Shown: piece by piece, positions 25,312 through 33,259 of the stretch | Position numbering within the stretch: position 1 is the first letter of the stretch | Layout: every line of letters starts with the position of its first letter | Source: CAYSCZ01 sp964429655 | Lineage (GTDB): Bacteria; Bacteroidota; Bacteroidia; Cytophagales; Cyclobacteriaceae | Direction: 5' to 3' | NCBI GenBank assembly: GCA_964429655.1 | Contig: CAYSCZ010000015.1 | Location: 1 to 55,806 of the forward strand | DNA length: 55,806 bases | The notes under the pieces: model-generated | Seen by the model: only the letters and a program-made list of their open reading frames with translations | What the model was told of the DNA's origin: nothing | The model's database searches: none | Translations under genes and position numbers: made by a program

Positions 25312-26018
25312 TGAATGTTAATGAGCTGCTTGATCTGAAAACCGTTACTCCCATTTGTCTTAAATTTCTCTTCATCGAACTTGTATAGATAAGATCCTTT
25401 CTTTGATGAGGTTTTGTCTTTTTCATCGAGTCTTTTAAGTAGTCCAAAGGAATTGATCTTCTTAGCAAAATTACGCTTATCAAATTTGGTGCTGAAGATC
25501 TCCTCATATAGCTTTTGAAGCTGCCGCATAGTAAATATTTCAGGCAATAATTCAAAACCAATAGGCTCAGTTGATGCTTTGTATCGCAAACGGTCAATTG
25601 CCAGATTTACCATATCATTATGGTCAAATATTAAATCTGGTTTTTTAGAAATCTCAAACCAGGTTGCAGAATACTCTTTATACAATACCTTTTCCAGTAA
25701 TTCAATATTGATAAGTGCATAATATGCTACAGAGATAGTACGTGCAGCCGGATCCCTGTCTACTATACTAAACGCTTTCAATTGTTCCAGAAAAATATTA
25801 TTCAGGCCAGTCAAATTGAAAAGTACTCTGTTTGCAGCCTCTTTTAAAGTCTCTTGCAAAGCTAGAAATCCTCCAATAAGAGACCATTTGCCCTTTTCGG
25901 GTTCAAAGTTTCTCTTGATCAAAAGAAGTTTTAGTTCTTCTTCATTAGGGTCAAATCCAAAGACTATACAGTCAACTGCTACCAGGACTTTGTTTTCATT
26001 CTTGTATTTGTGAAGCAT
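25308..26018 (-). CDS. araR: Nudix-type (NrtR-like) regulator, likely AraR
   Basis: 236 aa: an N-terminal Nudix-like fold (about 5-145; LLLIKRNFEPEKGKWSLIGG, then FLALQETLKEAANRVL) and a C-terminal winged helix (about 150-225; PIGFELLPEIFTMRQLQKLY, NFAKKINSFGLLKRLDE). The Nudix box is degenerate: the usual REXXEE is replaced by NRVLFN, so it should bind a ligand rather than hydrolyse one. In Bacteroides thetaiotaomicron the arabinose repressor AraR is a Nudix-related factor of this plan. Its position between two arabinose transcription units, each with the same palindrome, supports control by L-arabinose. The identity is inferred; other NrtR-like sugar regulators have the same layout. Confidence 0.78.
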   Translation of the reverse strand: MLHKYKNENKVLVAVDCIVFGFDPNEEELKLLLIKRNFEPEKGKWSLIGGFLALQETLKEAANRVLFNLTGLNNIFLEQLKAFSIVDRDPAARTISVAYYALINIELLEKVLYKEYSATWFEISKKPDLIFDHNDMVNLAIDRLRYKASTEPIGFELLPEIFTMRQLQKLYEEIFSTKFDKRNFAKKINSFGLLKRLDEKDKTSSKKGSYLYKFDEEKFKTNGSNGFQIKQLINIH

Positions 26019-26143
26019 CTTGCAAAAGTAATTTAGAAACTTGTCTTGAATACACTAATTGTGAAAATCATGATTTTTATTGTCCTTTCATTACACCAAT
26101 TTATTGGATATCTCCCCGTAGCGTGAAAAATTGTTAATATAAT

Positions 26144-26162
26144 AATTGTAAAAATTACAAAT
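26144..26162. promoter_or_regulatory. Predicted AraR operator 2
   Basis: TTGTA-AAAAT-TACAA at 26146-26160. The symmetry extends outward: left AATAATTGTA against right TACAAATATT matches at nine of ten positions. It lies 43 bp before the first sulfatase and 128 bp before the araR start, so it could control both divergent units. Confidence 0.7.
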
Positions 26163-26202
26163 ATTATTGATATTTACAGAATACAAAATCTAGAGTATTC
26201 CC

Positions 26203-27891
26203 ATGAAACAAATTAGAAGTGCTTATTTTAATAAAATCAAAGTCTCGTTTACACTTTGGTGTTGTTTGTTTTTCTACACCTCATGTATCCAGCAAGAAAT
26301 GTCCGAAGAAAAGAAGCCAAACATAATCTTGATTCTGGCTGATGACATGGGTTTCTCTGATATTGGCAGCTATGGTAGTGAGATTAGCACTCCAAATCTT
26401 GACAAACTAGCTAACGATGGTCTTAGGTTCACGCAATTTTACAATGGTGCCCGCTGTTGCCCCACTCGCGCTTCATTGTTAACAGGATTGGCACCGCATC
26501 TTACTGGAATGGGCTGGATGACGGTGCGAAATTTGGGTCATGAAAGTTACTCAGGCGAACTCAACCGTCAGTGTGTGACAATAGCGGAAGTATTGAAAAA
26601 CGCCGGATATGCCACTTTTATAAGTGGAAAGTGGCATCTAACTGGTGATGAAAATTCTAATGTTAACGCTGATAAAGATAGCTGGCCACTTCAGCGGGGA
26701 TTTGATAGATTTTTTGGAACCATTTTAGGTGCCGGTAGCTTCTACAAACCAGCCACTCTCACTTTGGATAATGATATTATCGAACCTGGCGAGGATTTTT
26801 TCTACACCGATGCTATTGTAGATCACGCCATTGATTTTTTGAGAGATCACCTGTCAAGGAAAGAAAATCCATTTTTTCTTTATTTACCATTTACAGCTCC
26901 ACACTGGCCGCTCCATGCACGCGATTCCACCATCTCAAAATATGTCAGTCTCTATGAAGTAGGTTGGCACCAAATACGTACCTCACGCCAGCAGCGCATG
27001 ATCAACATGGGCATAATTGACTCCTCCTGGACTTTATCCCCTCCTCATGAGGAAGTGCCTGAATGGGATAGCCTTGACAGAGTTAAAAAGAAAGACATGA
27101 TTAAAAGAATGGCTACTTATGCTGCTCAGATCGAAGAGATGGATACCAAAATAGGTGCGCTTCTTGATTTTCTAGCTCGGCAAAATCAGCTTGACAATTC
27201 GCTCGTCATGTTTCTGGCTGATAATGGTGGCTGTGCTGAGTTCAATTCTAGCGGTATAGACAAATCTACTGATGCTATTGGTAAGCCTGAATCATTTGAA
27301 AGCTATCGTTTGCCTTGGGCCAATGCCAGTAACACACCCTTCAGACTATTTAAGCACTGGACACATGAAGGAGGTATTGCTACGCCTTTAGTAGTCCATT
27401 GGCCTGAGCGTATAAGCAATAAAGGAGCCTATGTAACGGATCCTGCTCAGATTCAAGATATTATGCCCACTTTGATCGAAGTTTCAGAGATTTCTTATCC
27501 CGATCAGTTTAGGGGGAATAAAATATGGCCAATAGAGGGTAAGTCACTTATGCCATTGTTCCGTGGTGGGCAATTACCCGAAAGACCGTTGTACTGGGAG
27601 CATGAAGCTAACAGGGCAATCAGACTTGGAAAATGGAAACTTGTATCCCAAGCGATATATGAATATCCATTCGTTCAGGCTTGGGAATTGTATGATATGA
27701 ATACGGACAGAACTGAATCCACCAATCTTGCCAGTGAATATCCAGAGGTAGCACGTAAGCTCGCCGAGATGTGGGATGATTGGGCGAAGGGTCATAGTGT
27801 ATATCCCCTGGATGGAAGAAGATGGAGGGCTCGATTAGAGCAACCGATTCTTTATGATAAAGAAGGTAATGTCATTATAAACAGCCAATGA
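26203..27891 (+). CDS. Sulfatase (family S1), lipoprotein, CCPTR active site
   Basis: 562 aa. Signal peptide with lipobox-like YTSC, then the sulfatase start PNIILILADDMGFSDIGSYG (metal-binding Asp pair). The formylglycine site is C85-C86-P-T-R followed by ASLLTG; C85 should be oxidised by a maturase. SGKWHLTG and FLADNGGCAEF (second metal site, D-N) are intact, and the C-terminal subdomain ends near ELYDMNTDRTESTNLA. It removes sulfate esters outside the cytoplasm; the exact position cleaved is not known. First gene of the long co-directional run behind operator 2. Confidence 0.9.
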   Translation: MKQIRSAYFNKIKVSFTLWCCLFFYTSCIQQEMSEEKKPNIILILADDMGFSDIGSYGSEISTPNLDKLANDGLRFTQFYNGARCCPTRASLLTGLAPHLTGMGWMTVRNLGHESYSGELNRQCVTIAEVLKNAGYATFISGKWHLTGDENSNVNADKDSWPLQRGFDRFFGTILGAGSFYKPATLTLDNDIIEPGEDFFYTDAIVDHAIDFLRDHLSRKENPFFLYLPFTAPHWPLHARDSTISKYVSLYEVGWHQIRTSRQQRMINMGIIDSSWTLSPPHEEVPEWDSLDRVKKKDMIKRMATYAAQIEEMDTKIGALLDFLARQNQLDNSLVMFLADNGGCAEFNSSGIDKSTDAIGKPESFESYRLPWANASNTPFRLFKHWTHEGGIATPLVVHWPERISNKGAYVTDPAQIQDIMPTLIEVSEISYPDQFRGNKIWPIEGKSLMPLFRGGQLPERPLYWEHEANRAIRLGKWKLVSQAIYEYPFVQAWELYDMNTDRTESTNLASEYPEVARKLAEMWDDWAKGHSVYPLDGRRWRARLEQPILYDKEGNVIINSQ

Positions 27892-27920
27892 AGCGCAGTT
27901 TTCGACCCTGATATCTAATA

Positions 27921-27966
27921 TAAAATTTAACAATCTTCAATTATAAAATTTTACAACCTTCAATAC
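27921..27966 (+). repeat. Two tandem imperfect 23-bp direct repeats upstream of the GH51 gene
   Basis: Units 27921-27943 and 27944-27966 match at 19 of 23 positions (shared words TAAAATTT, ACAA and CTTCAAT). They fill most of the 83-bp gap before the GH51 start. They may be a replication-slippage product or a double binding site; neither contains the full TTGTA-N5-TACAA palindrome. Confidence 0.55.
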
Positions 27967-27974
27967 ATTTTGAT

Positions 27975-29558
27975 ATGAGAATTTATAAAACGTTTATCGC
28001 TTCGATTTTCTTATTATTTGCCTTCGCTTCTGCTGATGGACAGAATGCACGGATCAAGATTGATCCTCAACGAACCATAGGAAAGATCAGTCCCTTAATA
28101 TACGGAAATTTTGTTGAGCATCTAGGTCGTTGTGTTTATGGTGGTGTATACGATCCAGGCTCACCTTTGGCAGATGCGGAAGGCATGCGCACCGATGTAC
28201 TTGAGGCTTCAAAAGATCTTAATGTGACCATTACCCGATACCCTGGGGGCAATTTTGTCTCTAATTATCATTGGGAAGACGGTGTAGGACCCAGGAGAGT
28301 ACAGCGCATGGAGTTAGCCTGGGCTCGAATGGAACCGAACACATTCGGCACGAATGAGTTTATGGATTTTGCAAGAAAACTGGATACTGAGCCTTATTTC
28401 GCTGTGAATATGGGTACGGGTACTATTGAAGAGGCCCAGCGTTGGGTAGAATATACCAATGTAGAGAGTGGTCCGTACTATGCTGAATTGAGAAAAGAAC
28501 ATGGTTATCCTGAACCATACGGTATAAAATATTGGAGTCTTGGCAATGAAATGGATGGTTCTTGGCAAATGGGTCATTTGAATGCCATGGATTATTCCAA
28601 AAAAGCAAGAGAAGCGGCCAAGCTTATGAAGAGAACGGATCCTTCGATTAAATTGGTAGCAGCCGGATCTTCTAATTACAGACCGGATGCCAACCCAAAT
28701 GAGTGGAATGCCACTATTCTTGATGAGCTAAAAAATGTAGTTGATTATCTGGCTATTCATATCTATGTGGGCAATCCTGATGACCACTACTATAACTTCC
28801 TTTCTACACCCTTAGTGATGGAGCAGCGAACTGAATTGATCAAAGGCATGATCAATCGCGCAATGTCTGAGGCCAATCGAGGCGATCGAGACCCCATTTA
28901 TATAGCATGGGACGAATACAATGTATGGTATAGGGCGCGAGGAGGAGCTGACAATAGGGGAACAAGAGCTTTAGAAGAGAGGTACAATCTTGAAGATGCT
29001 TTGGTTATTGCCGGTTTTTTGAATGGCTTCATTAGAAATGCAGACATAGTGAAAATAGCCAATATGGCACAGCTGGTCAATGTAATTGGCCCTATGTTTA
29101 CCAATGAAAAAAGAATGTATAAACAAACCATTTATTATCCTTTGCAGCTATTTGCTAATTATATGAAAGGTACCTCTCTCGACGTACTAGTTGATTGCGA
29201 CACCTATGATACGGATGAATTTAATATTGGTCAAGGTGAGCAAACGACCACTCAGAAGAATGTTCCTTACCTGGACGTATCTGCCTCAATTGATGGGGAT
29301 AATATTATACTAGCAGTAGTAAATCGTCACAAGGAAAGATCTATTGCTACAGACATAATACTTCAAGAACAAGCATTTGATGGTAGGTTAAGTGTCTTTG
29401 AAGTAAATGGCCCGGACGTGAAGTCTATGAATGATTTTGACAATGAGCCCGTAAAAACCGTTGAAAAGGAGACTGGCAATGTTAAGGATGATAAGCTGAC
29501 TTACAGCTTTCCTGCACATTCATTTACCCTTTTGAAAGGAAAGCTAAGAGACCAATGA
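27975..29558 (+). CDS. GH51 alpha-L-arabinofuranosidase
   Basis: 527 aa with a Sec signal peptide (FIASIFLLFAFASADGQ). The family start NARIKIDPQRTIGKISPLIYG and YPGGNFVSNYHWEDGVG are present. Acid/base is E192 in SLGNEMDG; nucleophile is E314 in AWDEYNVW. The C-terminal beta domain runs from about 385 to the end. The enzyme releases terminal alpha-L-arabinofuranose from side chains or oligosaccharides, most likely in the periplasm. It overlaps the next sulfatase by 4 bp (ATGA), so the two are translationally coupled. Confidence 0.94.
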   Translation: MRIYKTFIASIFLLFAFASADGQNARIKIDPQRTIGKISPLIYGNFVEHLGRCVYGGVYDPGSPLADAEGMRTDVLEASKDLNVTITRYPGGNFVSNYHWEDGVGPRRVQRMELAWARMEPNTFGTNEFMDFARKLDTEPYFAVNMGTGTIEEAQRWVEYTNVESGPYYAELRKEHGYPEPYGIKYWSLGNEMDGSWQMGHLNAMDYSKKAREAAKLMKRTDPSIKLVAAGSSNYRPDANPNEWNATILDELKNVVDYLAIHIYVGNPDDHYYNFLSTPLVMEQRTELIKGMINRAMSEANRGDRDPIYIAWDEYNVWYRARGGADNRGTRALEERYNLEDALVIAGFLNGFIRNADIVKIANMAQLVNVIGPMFTNEKRMYKQTIYYPLQLFANYMKGTSLDVLVDCDTYDTDEFNIGQGEQTTTQKNVPYLDVSASIDGDNIILAVVNRHKERSIATDIILQEQAFDGRLSVFEVNGPDVKSMNDFDNEPVKTVEKETGNVKDDKLTYSFPAHSFTLLKGKLRDQ

Positions 29559-31090
29559 TTACTGAGAAAGTAAATTTGGGGTTTCTTCGATTGCTGGAAG
29601 GTTGGTGGGTATTACTTGTAGTGTCAACACCTTTGATAGCCTATGGGAATGAGCTGAAAGATCAGAGTAGGCCTAACGTATTATTTATTGCCGTTGATGA
29701 CTTAAATGATTGGATATCACCTCTCATGGGAAATCCAGTGTTGAAAACACCCAATTTCGATAGACTAGCCGAGATGTCGTTGACTTTTACTAATGCTCAT
29801 ACTTCATCACCCGCATGTGCGCCTTCCAGAATCGCAATCATGACCGGTGTAGACCCTTCAAAATCAGGAATAATGAAAAATGTCTGGTTTGATGGCCCAG
29901 AGTGGAGGAAAAATCCGGTATTAAGGAATGTCGAAACCATAGAACAATTCTTCCAGCGCCATGGATACGAAATGAAAGCAGGAGGCAAGATCTATCATAC
30001 ACTCGCTCCCCCTTGGCTAGCTACTAATCAGGCAGAGCCGGCGAGTTGGGATTTTTGGTTTCCAAGTGTTCATGTACCTTTACCCTATCAGGTAAGAGCT
30101 GAAGATGCCACTATATTTCCTAAAGAAACGGTGGGAAACAGACCCAATCCCTACTTTACGTGGGGAGCATTAAAACAAACTGATGCTAAAATGGCAGATT
30201 ACCAAATAGTGGATTGGGCAAAATATGAACTCAGCCAAAAACGCGATAACCCCCTTTTTCTGGCAGTCGGTCTCTTTCGTCCACATATGCCCTGGGAAGT
30301 ACCTCAGAAATATTTCGATCAATATCCGTTATCTTCTATTCCGGATTTGGAAGTGCAAAAGGATGACTTGCGGGATGCCTATGACCATGGTCGCAGACAC
30401 TGGCATCAGTTTATTTTGGAAAATAATCAGTGGAAGAATATAATCCAAGCCTATATGGCATCTATAAGTTTTGCAGATGCACAATTAGGGCGACTTCTGG
30501 ACGCTCTCGAAAGTTCGGAGTATAGCGATAACACCATTATTGTTCTTTGGTCGGATCATGGAATGCATATGGGGGAAAAGGAAAACTGGGAGAAATTCAC
30601 ACTCTGGGAAGAATCTTCAAGAGTTCCTTTAATGATAAGTTATCCCGGAATAAAAGATGGATTTACATCCGATGAGCCGACTAGCTTGATTGATATATAT
30701 CCTACATTAGCAGAATTAATTGGTGAATTACCCCCCAAGCATTGCGACGGTATTAGCCTTATACCGGCTATACGTAATCAAAAATTGAATCGTAGTGCTG
30801 TCCTAACTACCTACGAATTTGAAGATGGCCCAGGATATTCATTACGCTCTCGCCGTTTTAGGTATATCTACTATCCATCTATTGGCTTAGAAGAGCTCTA
30901 TGATCATGATCATGATAAGGAAGAGTATAAAAATATAGCCTATTTACCCCGTTTCCGTGAAATAGTGATTCAACACAGACGGTATTTGTCAGATAAGGTC
31001 AAAGGTATTAGCTGGACAGATGAGGTGGATGGATATAGCATTGATGAGAATTTCCTTATTCGAAAAACAGACTACAAATCATTGAAATAA
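29555..31090 (+). CDS. Sulfatase (family S1, iduronate-2-sulfatase-like), CAPSR active site
   Basis: 511 aa. A hydrophobic N-terminus (WWVLLVVSTPLIAYG) acts as signal peptide; then PNVLFIAVDDLNDWISPLMG, formylglycine site C88-A-P-S-R, GGKIYHT, GLFRPHMPWEVP and second metal site LWSDHGMHMGEKENW, all typical of S1_7-type sulfatases. The last 117 codons (from 30737) lie inside the duplicated segment, so an identical C-terminus reappears in the chimeric frame at 32693. This copy is complete. Coupled to the GH51 gene. Confidence 0.9.
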   Translation: MITEKVNLGFLRLLEGWWVLLVVSTPLIAYGNELKDQSRPNVLFIAVDDLNDWISPLMGNPVLKTPNFDRLAEMSLTFTNAHTSSPACAPSRIAIMTGVDPSKSGIMKNVWFDGPEWRKNPVLRNVETIEQFFQRHGYEMKAGGKIYHTLAPPWLATNQAEPASWDFWFPSVHVPLPYQVRAEDATIFPKETVGNRPNPYFTWGALKQTDAKMADYQIVDWAKYELSQKRDNPLFLAVGLFRPHMPWEVPQKYFDQYPLSSIPDLEVQKDDLRDAYDHGRRHWHQFILENNQWKNIIQAYMASISFADAQLGRLLDALESSEYSDNTIIVLWSDHGMHMGEKENWEKFTLWEESSRVPLMISYPGIKDGFTSDEPTSLIDIYPTLAELIGELPPKHCDGISLIPAIRNQKLNRSAVLTTYEFEDGPGYSLRSRRFRYIYYPSIGLEELYDHDHDKEEYKNIAYLPRFREIVIQHRRYLSDKVKGISWTDEVDGYSIDENFLIRKTDYKSLK

Positions 31091-32905
31091 AATTGAGAAT
31101 ATCATGAACCTTTATCTTATCATTAAAAGCATAAAACATTTCAAAATAACCATAATATTCACTCTTGCGGAGATTATTATTATATCAGCAGGTGCTCATG
31201 GGCAGAGTACAGACATAAGACCAAATGTGCTTTTCATAATTACTGATGACCATAGTCAGATAGACGTTGGGGCATATGGTAACCGTGCTGTGAAAACACC
31301 AAACATGGATCTGATTGCAAGGGAAGGATTGTCATTCGCCCATGCGTTTACCAGTACAGCTATGTGTGTACCCAGTCGGTCATCACTACTCACAGGGCTC
31401 TATCCTATGCGACATGGTGCGCATCCAAATCATGCTCCCATAAAAACGAGCGTTACCAGTGTAGCCGTATATCTTGATCAACTTGGTTACAATGTAGGCC
31501 TTATTGGTAAAGTGCATGTAAACCCGACTGAAACTTTTGGCTTTCATTATTTAAAAGATCTGCTGGATTATGCTTGGGATGCCAAGCTTACAAAGGCCGA
31601 AATGCTCAAAGCCTTGGAGACGTTGAATCAAAGCAATAAGCCATTTGTGCTTTTTGTATGTATCGCTAACCCACATGTACCTTGGCCGGGAGAATGGGAC
31701 GGTGAGCTAAAAGATATTGTGATGCCTTCTTACCTCTTGGACAACCCTGAAACGAGAGCAGCTGTGGCCAGATACTATGCCCATGTCGAATTTGCTGACC
31801 GTAAAGTAGGAGAAGTCCTAGAGTCTGCAAAGCAACTCAACTTGTATGATAGTATGCTTACTTTTTTCACCAGTGATCATGGAGCAGAGCTGGTGCATGG
31901 AAAGTATACGCTCTATGATGCGGGTATCAAGGTACCTTTTATGGCCAGATGGCCTGGAAAAATAACTGCCAATACTAAAAGTGAAGCGATGGTCTCATTT
32001 GTCGATGTGGTACCCACATTGATTGAATTAGCCGGTGGTGTTGCCCCAGATACTCTAGATGGCCAGAGTATACTCCCTGTACTTCTGGATCAGGCATCAG
32101 AACTTAACGACTATATTTTTGCCACATCATCTAAAGATGGCAAAAAGACCGATTATCCTATTAAGGCAATTAGAAGCAAAAAATATAAATATATTATCAA
32201 TCCTGAGTTTACAGAAAAATATACTTCCTGGATTACAGACTCAACTTTAGGAGCTAAATGGCCTGGGTACGATCGGCATTATGGCTACTGGCTTAGTTGG
32301 TTGAAGGCTGCTAACAATAATAAAGATGCAAAGCAACTTGTTGATAGCTATCTCATCAGGCCGATGGAGGAGCTATATGACTTGGAGGCCGATCCCGATG
32401 AGCTTAATAATCTTGCAGATGATCCCTCTTTGTGTACAGTAAAAGGAGATTTGCGTCGAAGATTGAAACGCTGGTTAATTGATCAAAATGATGTTCATTA
32501 TAGTGAAAGGTTTTTTGTTAATCTACCAGCTTTGAAATGTCCGTGAGCCGAATAATGATTTTGGTTTTTTTAGAGCTTATAAAAAAGCTAATTCAATTTT
32601 CGAGGGTAACACTACTACTCGATCATATTAAATTATTAGTAATCGATTTCAACAGATCGTGAAAACTTGGCTTTGAGTCACATAGTATTTGGATGATGAG
32701 AGAATATGTTATTGGCTTGGATTTTGGTACTGATTCTGTCAGGGCCATACTTGTCGATTCTGAAAATGGAACAACGATGAAAACCAGCGTGCATTACTAT
32801 AAAAGATGGAAGCTCGGAAAGTATTGCAATCCTGCAAAGTCACAGTTCAGGCAACATGTACTGGATCATATAGAAGGTATACAAAATACCATTTCAGCAG
32901 TAGTT
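30737..32905 (+). repeat. Tandem duplication, unit 1 (2169 bp)
   Basis: Runs from codon 395 of the iduronate-sulfatase-like gene through the third sulfatase, the 146-bp spacer and the first 71 codons of ribulokinase. The next 2169 bp repeat it with no mismatch or indel found on reading, and all feature starts are offset by exactly 2169. There is only 1 bp of shared sequence at the breakpoints (an A), and no IS or flanking repeat. Confidence 0.95.
31104..32546 (+). CDS. Sulfatase (family S1, N-sulfoglucosamine-sulfohydrolase-like), copy 1
   Basis: 480 aa: signal peptide (IIFTLAEIIIISAGAHGQ), PNVLFIITDDHSQIDVGAYG, formylglycine site C88-V-P-S-R with SSLLTGLYP, IGKVHVNPTETFGF, and second metal site FTSDHGAELVHGKYTLYD. 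The compact C-terminus ends MEELYDLEADPDELNNLADD. The motif layout resembles S1_8-type sulfatases; substrate here is inferred to be a sulfated arabinose polymer. The whole gene, with its 13-bp spacing to the gene in front, lies in the duplicated unit and is repeated at 33273. Confidence 0.9.
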   Translation: MNLYLIIKSIKHFKITIIFTLAEIIIISAGAHGQSTDIRPNVLFIITDDHSQIDVGAYGNRAVKTPNMDLIAREGLSFAHAFTSTAMCVPSRSSLLTGLYPMRHGAHPNHAPIKTSVTSVAVYLDQLGYNVGLIGKVHVNPTETFGFHYLKDLLDYAWDAKLTKAEMLKALETLNQSNKPFVLFVCIANPHVPWPGEWDGELKDIVMPSYLLDNPETRAAVARYYAHVEFADRKVGEVLESAKQLNLYDSMLTFFTSDHGAELVHGKYTLYDAGIKVPFMARWPGKITANTKSEAMVSFVDVVPTLIELAGGVAPDTLDGQSILPVLLDQASELNDYIFATSSKDGKKTDYPIKAIRSKKYKYIINPEFTEKYTSWITDSTLGAKWPGYDRHYGYWLSWLKAANNNKDAKQLVDSYLIRPMEELYDLEADPDELNNLADDPSLCTVKGDLRRRLKRWLIDQNDVHYSERFFVNLPALKCP

Positions 32906-33259
32906 AAGCATTGCGACGGTATTAGCCTTATACCGGCTATACGTAATCAAAAATTGAATCGTAGTGCTGTCCTAACTACCTACGAATTTGAAGATGGCCC
33001 AGGATATTCATTACGCTCTCGCCGTTTTAGGTATATCTACTATCCATCTATTGGCTTAGAAGAGCTCTATGATCATGATCATGATAAGGAAGAGTATAAA
33101 AATATAGCCTATTTACCCCGTTTCCGTGAAATAGTGATTCAACACAGACGGTATTTGTCAGATAAGGTCAAAGGTATTAGCTGGACAGATGAGGTGGATG
33201 GATATAGCATTGATGAGAATTTCCTTATTCGAAAAACAGACTACAAATCATTGAAATAA
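32693..33259 (+). pseudogene. Chimeric frame: ribulokinase N-terminus fused to sulfatase C-terminus
   Basis: Created by the duplication junction at 32905/32906. Residues 1-71 are identical to ribulokinase (MMREYVIGLDFGTDSVRAIL to the AVV before residue 72), including the first phosphate loop. Residues 72-188 equal residues 395-511 of the iduronate-sulfatase-like protein (KHCDGISLIPAIRNQ onward). The fusion is in frame by chance and keeps the araB leader, so it is probably translated. It has neither kinase catalytic residues nor the sulfatase active site and no signal peptide. It is best regarded as a by-product; whether it is stable or harmful is unknown. Confidence 0.85.

Noticed and set aside
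32547..32692. Terminator or riboswitch in the spacer before ribulokinase
   Set aside because: The AGCTT/AAGCT hairpin has only 5 bp and no T-run after it, and no known riboswitch core is visible.
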